From Pelagicoccus albus (GTDB taxonomy: Bacteria; Verrucomicrobiota; Verrucomicrobiia; Opitutales; Opitutaceae), in NCBI RefSeq assembly GCF_014230145.1, contig NZ_JACHVC010000006.1:434001-498000 (forward strand): 64,000 bases of DNA. The letters are read 5' to 3'. Made by a program: the position numbers and the translations under genes. The notes under the pieces are model-generated. The model ran no database searches. It was not told the origin of the DNA and saw only the letters and a program-made list of their open reading frames with translations. Below are positions 57,046-64,000 of this stretch, piece after piece. The first letter of the stretch is position 1; every line of letters starts with the position of its first letter.

Positions 57046-58692
57046 TTATTCCGTTTTCTCCAACAATTGCTTGGCTGGTCGGCGGGCGTGATGTTGCAAA
57101 TGCACGAAGTTGGAAATAAGGTCTGACTCTAGCCGAAACAGTTCCAGACGCTCGGTTTCGCGTCCGATCAGGCGGTCGCGAAGCTGGTTTTCCGCCTCGG
57201 CGGCGAGTTTGCGGAACGGAGCTTTCGCGTCGTGTAGTTCCTTGGCCTGCTCCAGATTCCCATCTGTCGTTACGAGCAAAGCGAGGCGCATGTCTCGAAG
57301 TAGAAGCTGATGCAATTGGAGGAGTTTCGCTTTTGTCTCCGTACCAATAGACAGACCTGTCTTAATACGATCGTGCCCCAGAGGCAGTACATGGGAGTCT
57401 AAGAGGTCGCCGATGTTCTCCCAGCAATTCACCAGTCCGATGACGTCGTGGATGGCTTCCTGGTCTCGTTTGGCGAGTTGTTTGGCGTCAATTCGAGATA
57501 AATAGTTGAGGATCGCGGTCTGCAGGTCATCGACTTCGTCATCCCTTTTCTCCAAGCGTCGCAATTGTTCGGTATCGCCCTCCAAGGCGGCTAGTGGGAT
57601 CTCTTCGGCCATGGCGATGGCGAGCGTGGCGAGCCGACCGCACTCGAGCCTGGCTCTGTCGATGGCGAGACTCGGCGTTTGAAGATAAATCGGGTCGAGG
57701 TAGATGGGGTGAGCAGCCGCCTTTTCGGGTTTGGGCCGAGAACGAACAACCAGATTGGCTAATCTCGCCAGGGGACCGGTGAAACCGATGAATAGCAGAA
57801 GGTTTGTAAAGTTGAATAATGTATGGGCGATAGCGATCTCGCGCCCGGTAGATTGGTCGTGCAGGAGCTTGTCTGATACGAACTCGCTCAAGTTCGCCAA
57901 TTGCGGGATGAGGGCGTACCAGATGGCTACACCCAGCAGATTGAACACGATATGGATGAAAACGACCCGCCAGGCTGCGGCAGGACGGCCAATGGCAGCG
58001 AAAGCAGCTGTAATGCAGGTGCCGATATTTGCGCCAAAGGCCAAGGCGATGGCTGCTTCCAGGGTGATCAGGTTTTGGTTGGCGAAGATGATGGCCAGAC
58101 CAATCGTGGCGGCGGAACTCTGCACGACAGCGGTAAATACCAAGGCGATTAAAATGCCCCAGACCGGGCTTTCGATGGTTTGCATCGCCTCCAGAAAGGG
58201 AGGATAGCTTCGCAGCGGTCTTGTCGCGTCTCCCATCAATTGCATGCCGAAAAAGATAGCTCCCAGTCCGAGCAACAGGATTCCGATTTGAGAGAGGCGA
58301 GGACGTTGTTTGAAAAATGAAATGGCTAGACCGACCACCATCAGTATCGCGCCCATATCCGCGACCTTGAAGGCGATGATTTGAGCAGTGACGGTCGAGC
58401 CGAGGTTGGCTCCAAGGATAACGCCAACACTTTGGCTGAGCGTGATGAGTCCAGCAGAGGAAAACCCGACCAGTAGTACCGTAGTGACGGAAGAAGACTG
58501 GACCGCCGCAGTTATGGCTGCACCTGTGGCGGCGGCGGCGAAACGGTTCCGCGTAAATGCGGCCAGTAGGTCCTTCATCTTCGACCCAGCGATGGCATTC
58601 AGAGCCTGCGTCATGTGGCTCATGCCGAGAATGAAAATAGCAAGTCCTCCAAGGAGCGAAACTAGGATAGAGGGGAGGGATGGGGTATCCAT
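57046..58692 (-). CDS. Na+/phosphate cotransporter with PhoU-like tail
   Basis: A 548-residue membrane protein of the NptA/Na-Pi type. The two inverted repeats carry the QSSS motifs: AVQSSSVTTVLLVGFSSAGL and AVVQSSAATIGLAIIFA. GANLGSTVTAQ and GANIGTCITAAFAAIGRP follow each. The C-terminal 200 residues are helical and PhoU-like (LQTAILNYLSRIDAKQLAKR, NCWENIGDLLDSHV). It would import phosphate with sodium, fitting a marine life style. The first gene of a minus-strand pair with the beta-CASP hydrolase. Confidence 0.9.
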   Translation of the reverse strand: MDTPSLPSILVSLLGGLAIFILGMSHMTQALNAIAGSKMKDLLAAFTRNRFAAAATGAAITAAVQSSSVTTVLLVGFSSAGLITLSQSVGVILGANLGSTVTAQIIAFKVADMGAILMVVGLAISFFKQRPRLSQIGILLLGLGAIFFGMQLMGDATRPLRSYPPFLEAMQTIESPVWGILIALVFTAVVQSSAATIGLAIIFANQNLITLEAAIALAFGANIGTCITAAFAAIGRPAAAWRVVFIHIVFNLLGVAIWYALIPQLANLSEFVSDKLLHDQSTGREIAIAHTLFNFTNLLLFIGFTGPLARLANLVVRSRPKPEKAAAHPIYLDPIYLQTPSLAIDRARLECGRLATLAIAMAEEIPLAALEGDTEQLRRLEKRDDEVDDLQTAILNYLSRIDAKQLAKRDQEAIHDVIGLVNCWENIGDLLDSHVLPLGHDRIKTGLSIGTETKAKLLQLHQLLLRDMRLALLVTTDGNLEQAKELHDAKAPFRKLAAEAENQLRDRLIGRETERLELFRLESDLISNFVHLQHHARRPAKQLLEKTE

Positions 58693-58803
58693 AAACTGGA
58701 TTTAGTATGCACCTAAAGTGCTGGATAGCAATGGTTTTTCGCTTTTGGGATTGCAGGTGCAATTAAGTGGGTAACGACACGATTCCCTTAGATCTCGGTA
58801 TGC

Positions 58804-58843
58804 AAAAAGCCGGTCTTTTCAGGCGCGAAAAGGCGGGCTTTTT
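58804..58843. terminator. Two-part hairpin with T tracts
   Basis: Outer arms aaaaagcc/ggcttttt and inner arms cttttc/gaaaag stack into one stem-loop, followed by more T on the plus strand. No annotated plus-strand gene ends here. Confidence 0.6.
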
Positions 58844-58964
58844 TTGGGGGGATCATTCGCTCTGTTAAGCGCCCGCTGGAGGCTTGAGAATCGGATCATC
58901 GCGGAGGATTTACGCGGTTCGCGAGCTAGCTTTTATCAGGAGTCAGTGGCTTTCCTGCAAAAAG

Positions 58965-58994
58965 AAGCCCCGGAGCCTGTGGCTGCCGGGGCTT
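58965..58994 (-). terminator. Terminator after IPT/TIG lipoprotein
   Basis: A 9 bp perfect stem, aagccccgg/ccggggctt, 24 bp past the lipoprotein stop on the minus strand and followed there by cttttt. Confidence 0.8.
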
Positions 58995-59018
58995 TGTAAA
59001 TCGTTTCAGAGTGGAGGC

Positions 59019-59936
59019 TTACTCCGCTACTGTGATCGGAATTTCGACGTCAGAGTAGCCGCCTAGCTCCACAAAGAGCGAACCGGAACCTGGATCGCCA
59101 CCTTCTACGCGAATGCTGGTGGAGCGTTGTCCGGCTGGGATCACCACTTCTGGCATGATCACGCTGTCTGGTACGTCGGTAGTGACTGTTACCGCGAGGC
59201 CTCCTGGAGGGGCTTCGTTCGGGATCGAGAATGCGAGAATGCCGCGCTGGCCGGGCCGGAGGCTCAGGCTGCTAGGAGAAACGCGGATGCTAGAAGCGTC
59301 GATTCGTAGGCTTCCGGCTGAAAGTTCACCGTTCAGTCCGAGGACGGTAACGTTGTAGTTGCGACCCTCAGGGAGGCTTGGAACGTAGAAAGCGAGCGAG
59401 GTGGAACTCTCGGCTTGGGTGACTGCTGGCGTGCCGCCGACCATGACCTTATCGTCGCTGGTGAATCCACGACCCAAGATGGCGATGCGTGTGCCCACTG
59501 GAGCGCGGTTGACCTCGAGCTCAACCGAGTAGCGGTTTTCGACGGTTATGGTCTTAACCTCGGTTGGGATCTCCTTCGAAACGGTGCTAGACGCGGTCTT
59601 GCGCTGGTAGCGTACGAGCAAGTAGTAGGCCGCCTTGTCGCGTCCCGCAGGCATGCGGTAATCGTATTCGTATAGCGAATCGCTGCCGGGAACTCGGCTC
59701 ATTTTATGAACCTGACCATCGATGACGATGTCCGGAGAAACGGAGCCATCAACAACAGCGTTGTTCTTCACGGATACCTGAGCCGTGATGGAATAGGTGC
59801 GGGATGGGTTGGCTTTGAGAGTCGAAGGAGTTAGGTCTATGACTTTCAAATCGCAACCTGCGAGGAAGAGAGCGATCGGCACGAGGATGATCGCTAGCCA
59901 AGTTCTGCGGTTGGTTTTGGAAATTCGCTTGTCCAT
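59019..59936 (-). CDS. IPT/TIG-domain lipoprotein
   Basis: A 305-residue lipoprotein with lipobox (VPIALFLAGCDLK). The N-terminal part is a beta-rich domain (TYSITAQVSVKNNAVVDGSV). An IPT/TIG immunoglobulin-like domain sits in the middle (APVGTRIAILGRGFTSDDKV, MVGGTPAVTQAESSTS). A C-terminal beta domain follows (VVIPAGQRSTSIRVEGGDPG). It is probably a surface or periplasmic structural protein. It stands alone between terminators. No partner is evident. Confidence 0.75.
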   Translation of the reverse strand: MDKRISKTNRRTWLAIILVPIALFLAGCDLKVIDLTPSTLKANPSRTYSITAQVSVKNNAVVDGSVSPDIVIDGQVHKMSRVPGSDSLYEYDYRMPAGRDKAAYYLLVRYQRKTASSTVSKEIPTEVKTITVENRYSVELEVNRAPVGTRIAILGRGFTSDDKVMVGGTPAVTQAESSTSLAFYVPSLPEGRNYNVTVLGLNGELSAGSLRIDASSIRVSPSSLSLRPGQRGILAFSIPNEAPPGGLAVTVTTDVPDSVIMPEVVIPAGQRSTSIRVEGGDPGSGSLFVELGGYSDVEIPITVAE

Positions 59937-60048
59937 GTTTTCGGGCTGGTAGAGTGAATTAATACCTGTATTGCAATCACATAACGGACTTGCGGTGAAG
60001 CAAATTGTTCACCGACCGGATGCGAATTGCGTTAAATGGATTTAAAGA

Positions 60049-61215
60049 GTGAACAATAGCGATCATATTCAGCGTGCAAGCGTGCCTGACCCAGCGCTGG
60101 GTTTGTATCTTCACGTTCCCTTTTGTTCTACATCTTGCGACTTTTGCGGTTTTTATCAAATCCAGTCGGACAGAAAAGGGATTCTTTCCTACATCGATGG
60201 GGTCAAACGCGAGCTCGAGCTCGTTGATACCGGTAGCCGGAAACTTGATACGATGTTTTGGGGAGGGGGAACTCCAGGGCTGCTTCCTGCTAAAGATATG
60301 CTCACAGTTGGTGCCTGTATTACGGATACGCTCGGCATGCCAGCGGAAGAGTGGACGGTGGAAATGGCTCCCTCTTCAGTAAAGCGAGACAAGCTCGAAG
60401 CGCTTAAGGAGGCGGGCGTTACTCGTATTTCGATGGGAATACAGAGCTTGAACGAAAGACTTTTGGACGCCTTGGGCCGGCAGCATTCCCTGAAGCAGAT
60501 CCATAAAGCCTACGAATTGATTCGCGAAGTGGGTTTTAAGTCGGTGAACGTTGATCTTATTTTCGCGATTCCGACGCAAAGCGAGCAGGAGTGGCGGCAG
60601 GACGTTCGGGAGGCAATCGGCCTGCAGCCGGATCATCTCTCCACCTACTGCCTGACATTCGAGGAGGACACGGCTTTGTTTATAAAGCTACAGCAAGGCA
60701 AAGTGTCGATTGATCCAGATCGTGAGGCCAGATTTTATACGGCGATCTGGGAAGAGGCGGAGCTTGGCGGGTTCAGGCAGTATGAAATATCCAATTACGC
60801 AAAGCCAGGGCATGAATGCCTCCATAATACGAATACTTGGCGAATGCAGGAGTGGATAGGGATCGGCCCATCGGCCTCTAGCCAATGGAACGGAAGCCGT
60901 CACACCAACACTCCCGACCTAAAGGAGTGGCTGGATGGGCTGGAGCGGGGTGAGCGCGGCTTGGTCGATCGGGTGGAGTTGAGCGATGGCCTCTTGCTGG
61001 AGGACTCGTTGATTTTCGGACTTCGTATGAACGAAGGAGTGGACTTGCGGCAGTTGCATCACCGATTCGGCCGAGACGTGGAGTCGCTGCCGCTGCTTCG
61101 CAAACTGGTAGAGGAGGGAAAGGCCGTCCGAGAGGGGGATCGTCTCGCTCTGACGCCAGAAGGGCGGATGCTTGCCGACGCGGTGGGCGAAGAGCTGCTG
61201 GGTGAACTCAGCTGA
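60049..61215 (+). CDS. hemW: HemW-like radical SAM protein
   Basis: A 388-residue radical SAM protein starting at a GTG. The cluster motif CSTSCDFC (Cx3Cx2C) lies at residues 26-33 within YLHVPFCSTSC. MFWGGGTPGLL and the S-adenosylmethionine-binding stretches VTRISMGIQSLNERLL and NVDLIFAIPTQSEQEW follow. The C-terminal half has YEISNYAKPGHECLHN and WIGIGPSASS. These fit HemW, a haem chaperone, rather than HemN. Its start is 113 bp from the divergent IPT lipoprotein, and it precedes the lipoprotein and M23 genes. Confidence 0.9.
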   Translation: MNNSDHIQRASVPDPALGLYLHVPFCSTSCDFCGFYQIQSDRKGILSYIDGVKRELELVDTGSRKLDTMFWGGGTPGLLPAKDMLTVGACITDTLGMPAEEWTVEMAPSSVKRDKLEALKEAGVTRISMGIQSLNERLLDALGRQHSLKQIHKAYELIREVGFKSVNVDLIFAIPTQSEQEWRQDVREAIGLQPDHLSTYCLTFEEDTALFIKLQQGKVSIDPDREARFYTAIWEEAELGGFRQYEISNYAKPGHECLHNTNTWRMQEWIGIGPSASSQWNGSRHTNTPDLKEWLDGLERGERGLVDRVELSDGLLLEDSLIFGLRMNEGVDLRQLHHRFGRDVESLPLLRKLVEEGKAVREGDRLALTPEGRMLADAVGEELLGELS

Positions 61216-61277
61216 TTTTAGGGGAGCAAAACACTCTTCGCTTGCCTCGCTTGGGGCGGAGCGGGGATAGTTGCGAA

Positions 61278-61766
61278 GTGTTGAAAATCGGGTCCTACAT
61301 TTTGCTTGCGGCTTCGCTCGCCTTGGCAGGTTGCCAAACGAGTTCGATGAAGGTTTCCGATTACCTGCGAGCCCGTTTCATTTTAGAATCCTCCAGCCAG
61401 AGCGACATGTCGGCTTTGGTCACGCTTCCGATAAGTCTCGTGCAAATACCGGTGGAAGGCGATGCGGTCCTTTCCGAATTTGACTACTATTCAATCGACA
61501 TCGCGGAGGTTGCTTTGGGCAAATGCCTCGCATTCACTCTCAAGCCGGCGGCGGCTCGCGAATTTTATCAGATCTCGGTGGCGAACCAAGGAAAGCGTTT
61601 GGTGCTTGTCCTCAATGGTGAAGCGGTCGCGGCGCGTCGGATTGACGAGCCGATCGCCGACGGTCGCGTTTTCATTTTTCTTGAGGCTGACGATGAGCGT
61701 TTGGCCGAGGTGGCGAACCAATTGCAGAAGACGAATTTTGACATCCAAAAGAAACTTTCTCGTTAG
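61278..61766 (+). CDS. Hypothetical lipoprotein upstream of M23 peptidase
   Basis: A 162-residue lipoprotein from the GTG at 61278 (MLKIGSYILLAASLALAGCQ), with a clear lipobox LALAGC. A start further upstream would place charged residues before the signal and is disfavoured. The mature part is a small mixed alpha/beta domain (YSIDIAEVALGKCLAFTLKP) with no recognised family; the phrase FIFLEADDERLAEVANQL suggests a SecD-like preprotein domain, weakly. Its 3' end overlaps the M23 gene by 29 bp, so the two are probably co-translated. Confidence 0.7.
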   Translation: MLKIGSYILLAASLALAGCQTSSMKVSDYLRARFILESSSQSDMSALVTLPISLVQIPVEGDAVLSEFDYYSIDIAEVALGKCLAFTLKPAAAREFYQISVANQGKRLVLVLNGEAVAARRIDEPIADGRVFIFLEADDERLAEVANQLQKTNFDIQKKLSR

Positions 61767-62766
61767 CCTAACTGTGTTGATGGCTGTCGCTTTTGTTGGC
61801 CTTGCGGAAGCGAAGGCTCCGTATCGCTTGGGCCAATACTATTGGCCGACTCCGAATCCTGCCTATTTGGAAAAAGGCCAGATGGAAGGGGTTTTGCAGC
61901 CAACGGTCTCGGGTAACATCACTTCCGGCTTGTTCGGCTGCGTGAGAAATTCGGGTCACAGATTCCATGAGGGCCTGGATTTGCGAGCGATTTCACGGGA
62001 TCGAAAAAACGAGTCTACGGATGCTATCTACGCCTTCGATTCCGGGGTGGTCCGCTACGTCAATTCGGTAGCGGGCAACAGCAGCTACGGGCGTTATATT
62101 GTGATCGAGCATCCGCAGATCGCACCCGGGGTTGTGACGCTATATGCCCATTTGCGATCCATCGGGCAGGGAATCGCTGCGGGAGTGGAGGTTTCCGGTG
62201 GTCAACGGATCGCCACCATGGGGCGAAGCGCGGGCGGCTACACGATCCCGCAGAGTCGTGCCCATCTGCATTTCGAGCTCGGATTCTGGCTGGGATCGGA
62301 TTTCCAGGCTTGGTACGATCGACACTACACCTCGAAGAACGAGCACGGCTCCTTCAATGGTATGAATATAATCGGCTTAGACGGTTGGGCGTTGTGTGGC
62401 GCTCTCCGACGCGGCGAGGCGGAGGAAGTTTGGCAATTTATCATGAGCGAGCAGATTGCGGTGGAGGCTTTTGTCCGCGACACTCGGATACCGGAGCTGC
62501 TGCGAATCAACCCTCAGCTTATGCACAACGACGTGATACCCGCCGACCACGCAGGCTGGCGGATAGAGTTTACTTGGTATGGTTTACCGACGCGATTCAA
62601 GGCTCTGACCAGTGCGGAGATGGAGGCTTATCCTCTCGAATATCAAGTTGAGGTGCTGCGACCAGATCTGATCGAAGACAAGTACTGCATGGATCTCTCC
62701 AAGCCCGGCGCGTTCGGCGGAGCCGGCGCCAGGATCAAAAATCTGATCAATCGAATGTTTCTCTAA
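61738..62766 (+). CDS. M23-family peptidase (exported)
   Basis: A 342-residue metallopeptidase starting at the TTG at 61738, which gives a good signal peptide (FLVSLTVLMAVAFVGLAEA). The zinc motif is GHRFHEGLDLRA (HxxxD), with the later HLHFEL supplying the second HxH. Between them lie YAFDSGVVRYVN and VTLYAHLRSIGQGIAAG, typical of M23 domains. It would cut peptidoglycan cross-bridges or act as a degenerate regulator, though the ligands look intact. It overlaps the lipoprotein gene by 29 bp. Starts at 61774 or 61780 are possible but shorten the signal. Confidence 0.82.
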   Translation: MTSKRNFLVSLTVLMAVAFVGLAEAKAPYRLGQYYWPTPNPAYLEKGQMEGVLQPTVSGNITSGLFGCVRNSGHRFHEGLDLRAISRDRKNESTDAIYAFDSGVVRYVNSVAGNSSYGRYIVIEHPQIAPGVVTLYAHLRSIGQGIAAGVEVSGGQRIATMGRSAGGYTIPQSRAHLHFELGFWLGSDFQAWYDRHYTSKNEHGSFNGMNIIGLDGWALCGALRRGEAEEVWQFIMSEQIAVEAFVRDTRIPELLRINPQLMHNDVIPADHAGWRIEFTWYGLPTRFKALTSAEMEAYPLEYQVEVLRPDLIEDKYCMDLSKPGAFGGAGARIKNLINRMFL

Positions 62767-62809
62767 AGCGGGGAGCGGTGCTGACTCGCTGCTAGGACTC
62801 GGACACAAA

Positions 62810-62838
62810 AAACGCCACCCTGTAGGAAGGTGGCGTTT
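62810..62838. terminator. Bidirectional terminator
   Basis: A 10 bp perfect stem, aaacgccacc/ggtggcgttt, between the convergent M23 and small basic protein genes. Confidence 0.8.
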
Positions 62839-62864
62839 GAAAATTCTTTTTTTGCGTCGGCCGC

Positions 62865-63020
62865 TTAGGCTTCTGGCTTGGTCTTCTTGAGGCCGGAGAC
62901 GCGGTCGCCGTCCTTCCACTCTCCACGCTTCTTTAGAAGCTCGACACGCTCGAAGCGTTTGAGGACGTTTCTCTTGGCGCCAGTTGAGGCGTTGGACTTG
63001 TAGCTAGGATGCTGTGACAT
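62865..63020 (-). CDS. Small basic protein of the Verrucomicrobia/Chlamydiae type
   Basis: A 51-residue protein: MSQHPSYKSNASTGAKRNVL then KRFERVELLKKRGEWKDGDR, ending KKTKPEA. It matches my recollection of the TIGR04137 family of small basic proteins shared by Verrucomicrobia, Chlamydiae and relatives. Its function is unknown; its size and charge suggest binding RNA or the ribosome. A terminator follows and cutA lies upstream, 18 bp away on the same strand. It is a useful lineage marker for this window. Confidence 0.85.
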   Translation of the reverse strand: MSQHPSYKSNASTGAKRNVLKRFERVELLKKRGEWKDGDRVSGLKKTKPEA

Positions 63021-63038
63021 GGTCGAAAATGGTTCCGG

Positions 63039-63380
63039 TTAAATGAAGCCGCGGAGGTTGCAGACTTCATTAGCCCATTTCAAGTACTTTTCTGAAACTT
63101 TTTTCGACTCCCAGCAGATCCACTTTGGAATGTCGTAGGGGTGCCGTTCCGTTACGAATTTCTCCAGTTCTGACAGGCAGGCACCGGGGGCGAAGATCTG
63201 AAGCCTGATCTCGTTGTCCCGCTCAGTCTTCCCTTTCCAGTTGTAGTAAGATAGGATGTGGGCGTCGATTTGCACGCAGGCGGCCAGCTTGCTGTCTATT
63301 ATCTGCTTAGCGAGGGTCTCGGCATCCTCTTGCCGTGATACGGTGGTGTAGCAAAGGTAGAGCGAATCGTCGTTTTCCAT
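63039..63380 (-). CDS. cutA: CutA1 divalent cation tolerance protein
   Basis: A 113-residue protein with the CutA1 signature: YLCYTTVSRQEDAETLAKQI, LAACVQI, YNWKGKTERDNEI and HPYDIPKWICW. CutA1 forms ferredoxin-like trimers linked to copper and divalent metal tolerance, though its role is debated. The length is normal. It lies 18 bp upstream of the small basic protein gene, so the two are probably one transcript. It is divergent from rpoZ. Confidence 0.93.
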   Translation of the reverse strand: MENDDSLYLCYTTVSRQEDAETLAKQIIDSKLAACVQIDAHILSYYNWKGKTERDNEIRLQIFAPGACLSELEKFVTERHPYDIPKWICWESKKVSEKYLKWANEVCNLRGFI

Positions 63381-63508
63381 TTGGGGACTTGAGGCGGTTT
63401 GGCTTTGACAGGGGGAGGTCCCTCCGTTCGCATTGGAAGTTTGAATAAGCGCTTGACGCTAAACTGCATCAAGGTAAAAGGGCGGATTCCAATTTTAAGG
63501 AGGCAGCT

Positions 63509-63706
63509 TTGAGAGAAGATTATATAAAAGAAGCACGCAAGGTCATCAAGGACCCTAACATTCTGATTAACGTCGTTTCCCGACGCGTTAAGCAGCTACG
63601 CCACGGCAATCGCCCTTTGGTCGAGTCGCTTGAAAAGCTGAACCCAGAAGATATCGCCTTGCGCGAGATCATCGAGGGCAAGATCAGCTTCGAGCTCGCT
63701 GACTAG
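63509..63706 (+). CDS. rpoZ: RNA polymerase omega subunit
   Basis: A 65-residue protein starting at a TTG at 63509. A strong ribosome-binding site AAGGAGG at 63497-63503, 5 bases upstream, decides this start. Omega features are DPNILINVVSRRVKQL, NRPLVE and the C-terminal EDIALREIIEGKIS. It helps assemble RNA polymerase by folding around the beta' subunit. smpB follows 118 bp downstream on the same strand. Confidence 0.88.
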   Translation: MREDYIKEARKVIKDPNILINVVSRRVKQLRHGNRPLVESLEKLNPEDIALREIIEGKISFELAD

Positions 63707-63824
63707 GATCGAATTTGCTTTCGCGGCCGCTTTGATGCGTCCGCACCCCTGATACTATTTTGGAGCGCGGTTGGCCTTGTCCGCCGCGTTCTTTTTATAC
63801 CCGGATCACTAGAGAAACCCGAAA

Positions 63825-64000
63825 ATGGCTGGCAAAAACAAGAAAGGCGGCAAGGGGGCGAACCCCAAGGAAATCCGCAACTCAAAGGTTCACCGCGACT
63901 ATTTGGTCGAGGATACCTACGAGGCTGGAATCGTTTTGAGCGGTACGGAGGTGAAGTCGATTCGCGCAGGCAAAGCCCAAATTTCGGAAGGCTTCTGCCG
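63825..64000 (+). CDS. smpB: SsrA-binding protein SmpB (partial, 5' end)
   Basis: The first 58 codons of SmpB, running off the right edge. After a basic leader ([20 protein letters not shown]) comes the conserved [18 protein letters not shown] followed by [17 protein letters not shown]. This matches the typical start of SmpB, which binds tmRNA for rescue of stalled ribosomes. The lysine-rich leader is slightly longer than in E. coli. Confidence 0.95.
   Translation, partial: MAGKNKKGGKGANPKEIRNSKVHRDYLVEDTYEAGIVLSGTEVKSIRAGKAQISEGFC

Larger units (their letters stand above)
58693..59018. other. Intergenic region with two terminator hairpins
   Basis: A 326 bp gap. The left part holds the Na/Pi transporter promoter. 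A hairpin with T tracts on both strands lies at 58804-58843 and a second at 58965-58994 ends the lipoprotein gene. The segment 58844-58960 shows no gene. Confidence 0.45.

Noticed and set aside
57539-58762. 407-codon minus-strand frame overlapping the Na/Pi transporter
   Set aside because: Its product is Arg-, His- and Ser-rich with no domain, and the alternative frame encodes a complete transporter with QSSS motifs.
61462-62766. Extended M23 frame starting at 61462
   Set aside because: The first 90 codons overlap the lipoprotein gene in another frame and look non-coding; the signal peptide begins at 61738.

Overview
The window looks like a chromosomal segment of a marine, polysaccharide-degrading member of the Verrucomicrobiota (class Opitutia, a Pelagicoccus- or Coraliomargarita-like lineage). 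This is inferred from three things: a 51-residue basic protein of the type shared by Verrucomicrobia and Chlamydiae (62865-63020), many glycoside hydrolases from different families, and an L-fucose utilisation block. Genes are dense and mostly in strand-coherent runs, with short gaps and clear hairpin terminators.

Layout. 1-7072 (minus strand) is a purine catabolic operon: guanine deaminase, the xanthine dehydrogenase maturation factor and two structural subunits, and a membrane urate hydroxylase with a cytochrome c tail that runs off the left edge. A double-domain LOG-family protein and tRNA-Pro(CGG) follow. 8557-16483 is a sugar block of L-fucose type: cytoplasmic GH28, DeoC aldolase, FucU mutarotase, FucP permease, a zinc alcohol dehydrogenase, an aldo-keto reductase and a divergent AraC regulator. 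17778-24313 is a compact operon for xyloglucan-type oligosaccharides (GH31 alpha-xylosidase, GH3 beta-glycosidase, GPH-type transporter), all predicted cytoplasmic apart from the transporter. 24634-26160 holds two convergent SCO-type copper chaperones, one fused to a CusF-like domain. 26297-31932 has exported GH115 and GH97 enzymes around an M14 peptidase. 32408-35242 is a signalling cluster with a lone receiver, an RsbRD-type histidine kinase and a NarL-type regulator. Housekeeping and isolated genes follow (IMPACT protein, trpB, a large exported glycosidase-like protein, an exported Bsr-like racemase).

42397-50351 is the most unusual part. It contains a tandem ~270 bp duplication, an IS481-family transposase remnant next to the 3' end of a 1425-residue SpvB/Rhs-like protein, and then three repeat units. 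Each unit ends in the 3' end of tRNA-Ser; the last of these is the real tRNA-Ser(GCT) gene. Between the units lie an antitoxin-like gene and a translationally coupled pair made of a small basic protein and an AbiEii-like nucleotidyltransferase. No integrase is visible. The arrangement resembles successive small integrations at the tRNA, or a cassette array built on it.

50499-64000 returns to core genes: a PhnP-like hydrolase, a winged-helix membrane protein, two SPFH proteins, a beta-CASP hydrolase, a Na/Pi cotransporter, HemW, an M23 peptidase, CutA, RNA polymerase omega and the start of SmpB.

All calls come from reading the DNA and conceptual translations. No database search or structure prediction was run, so family assignments rest on recognised motifs.
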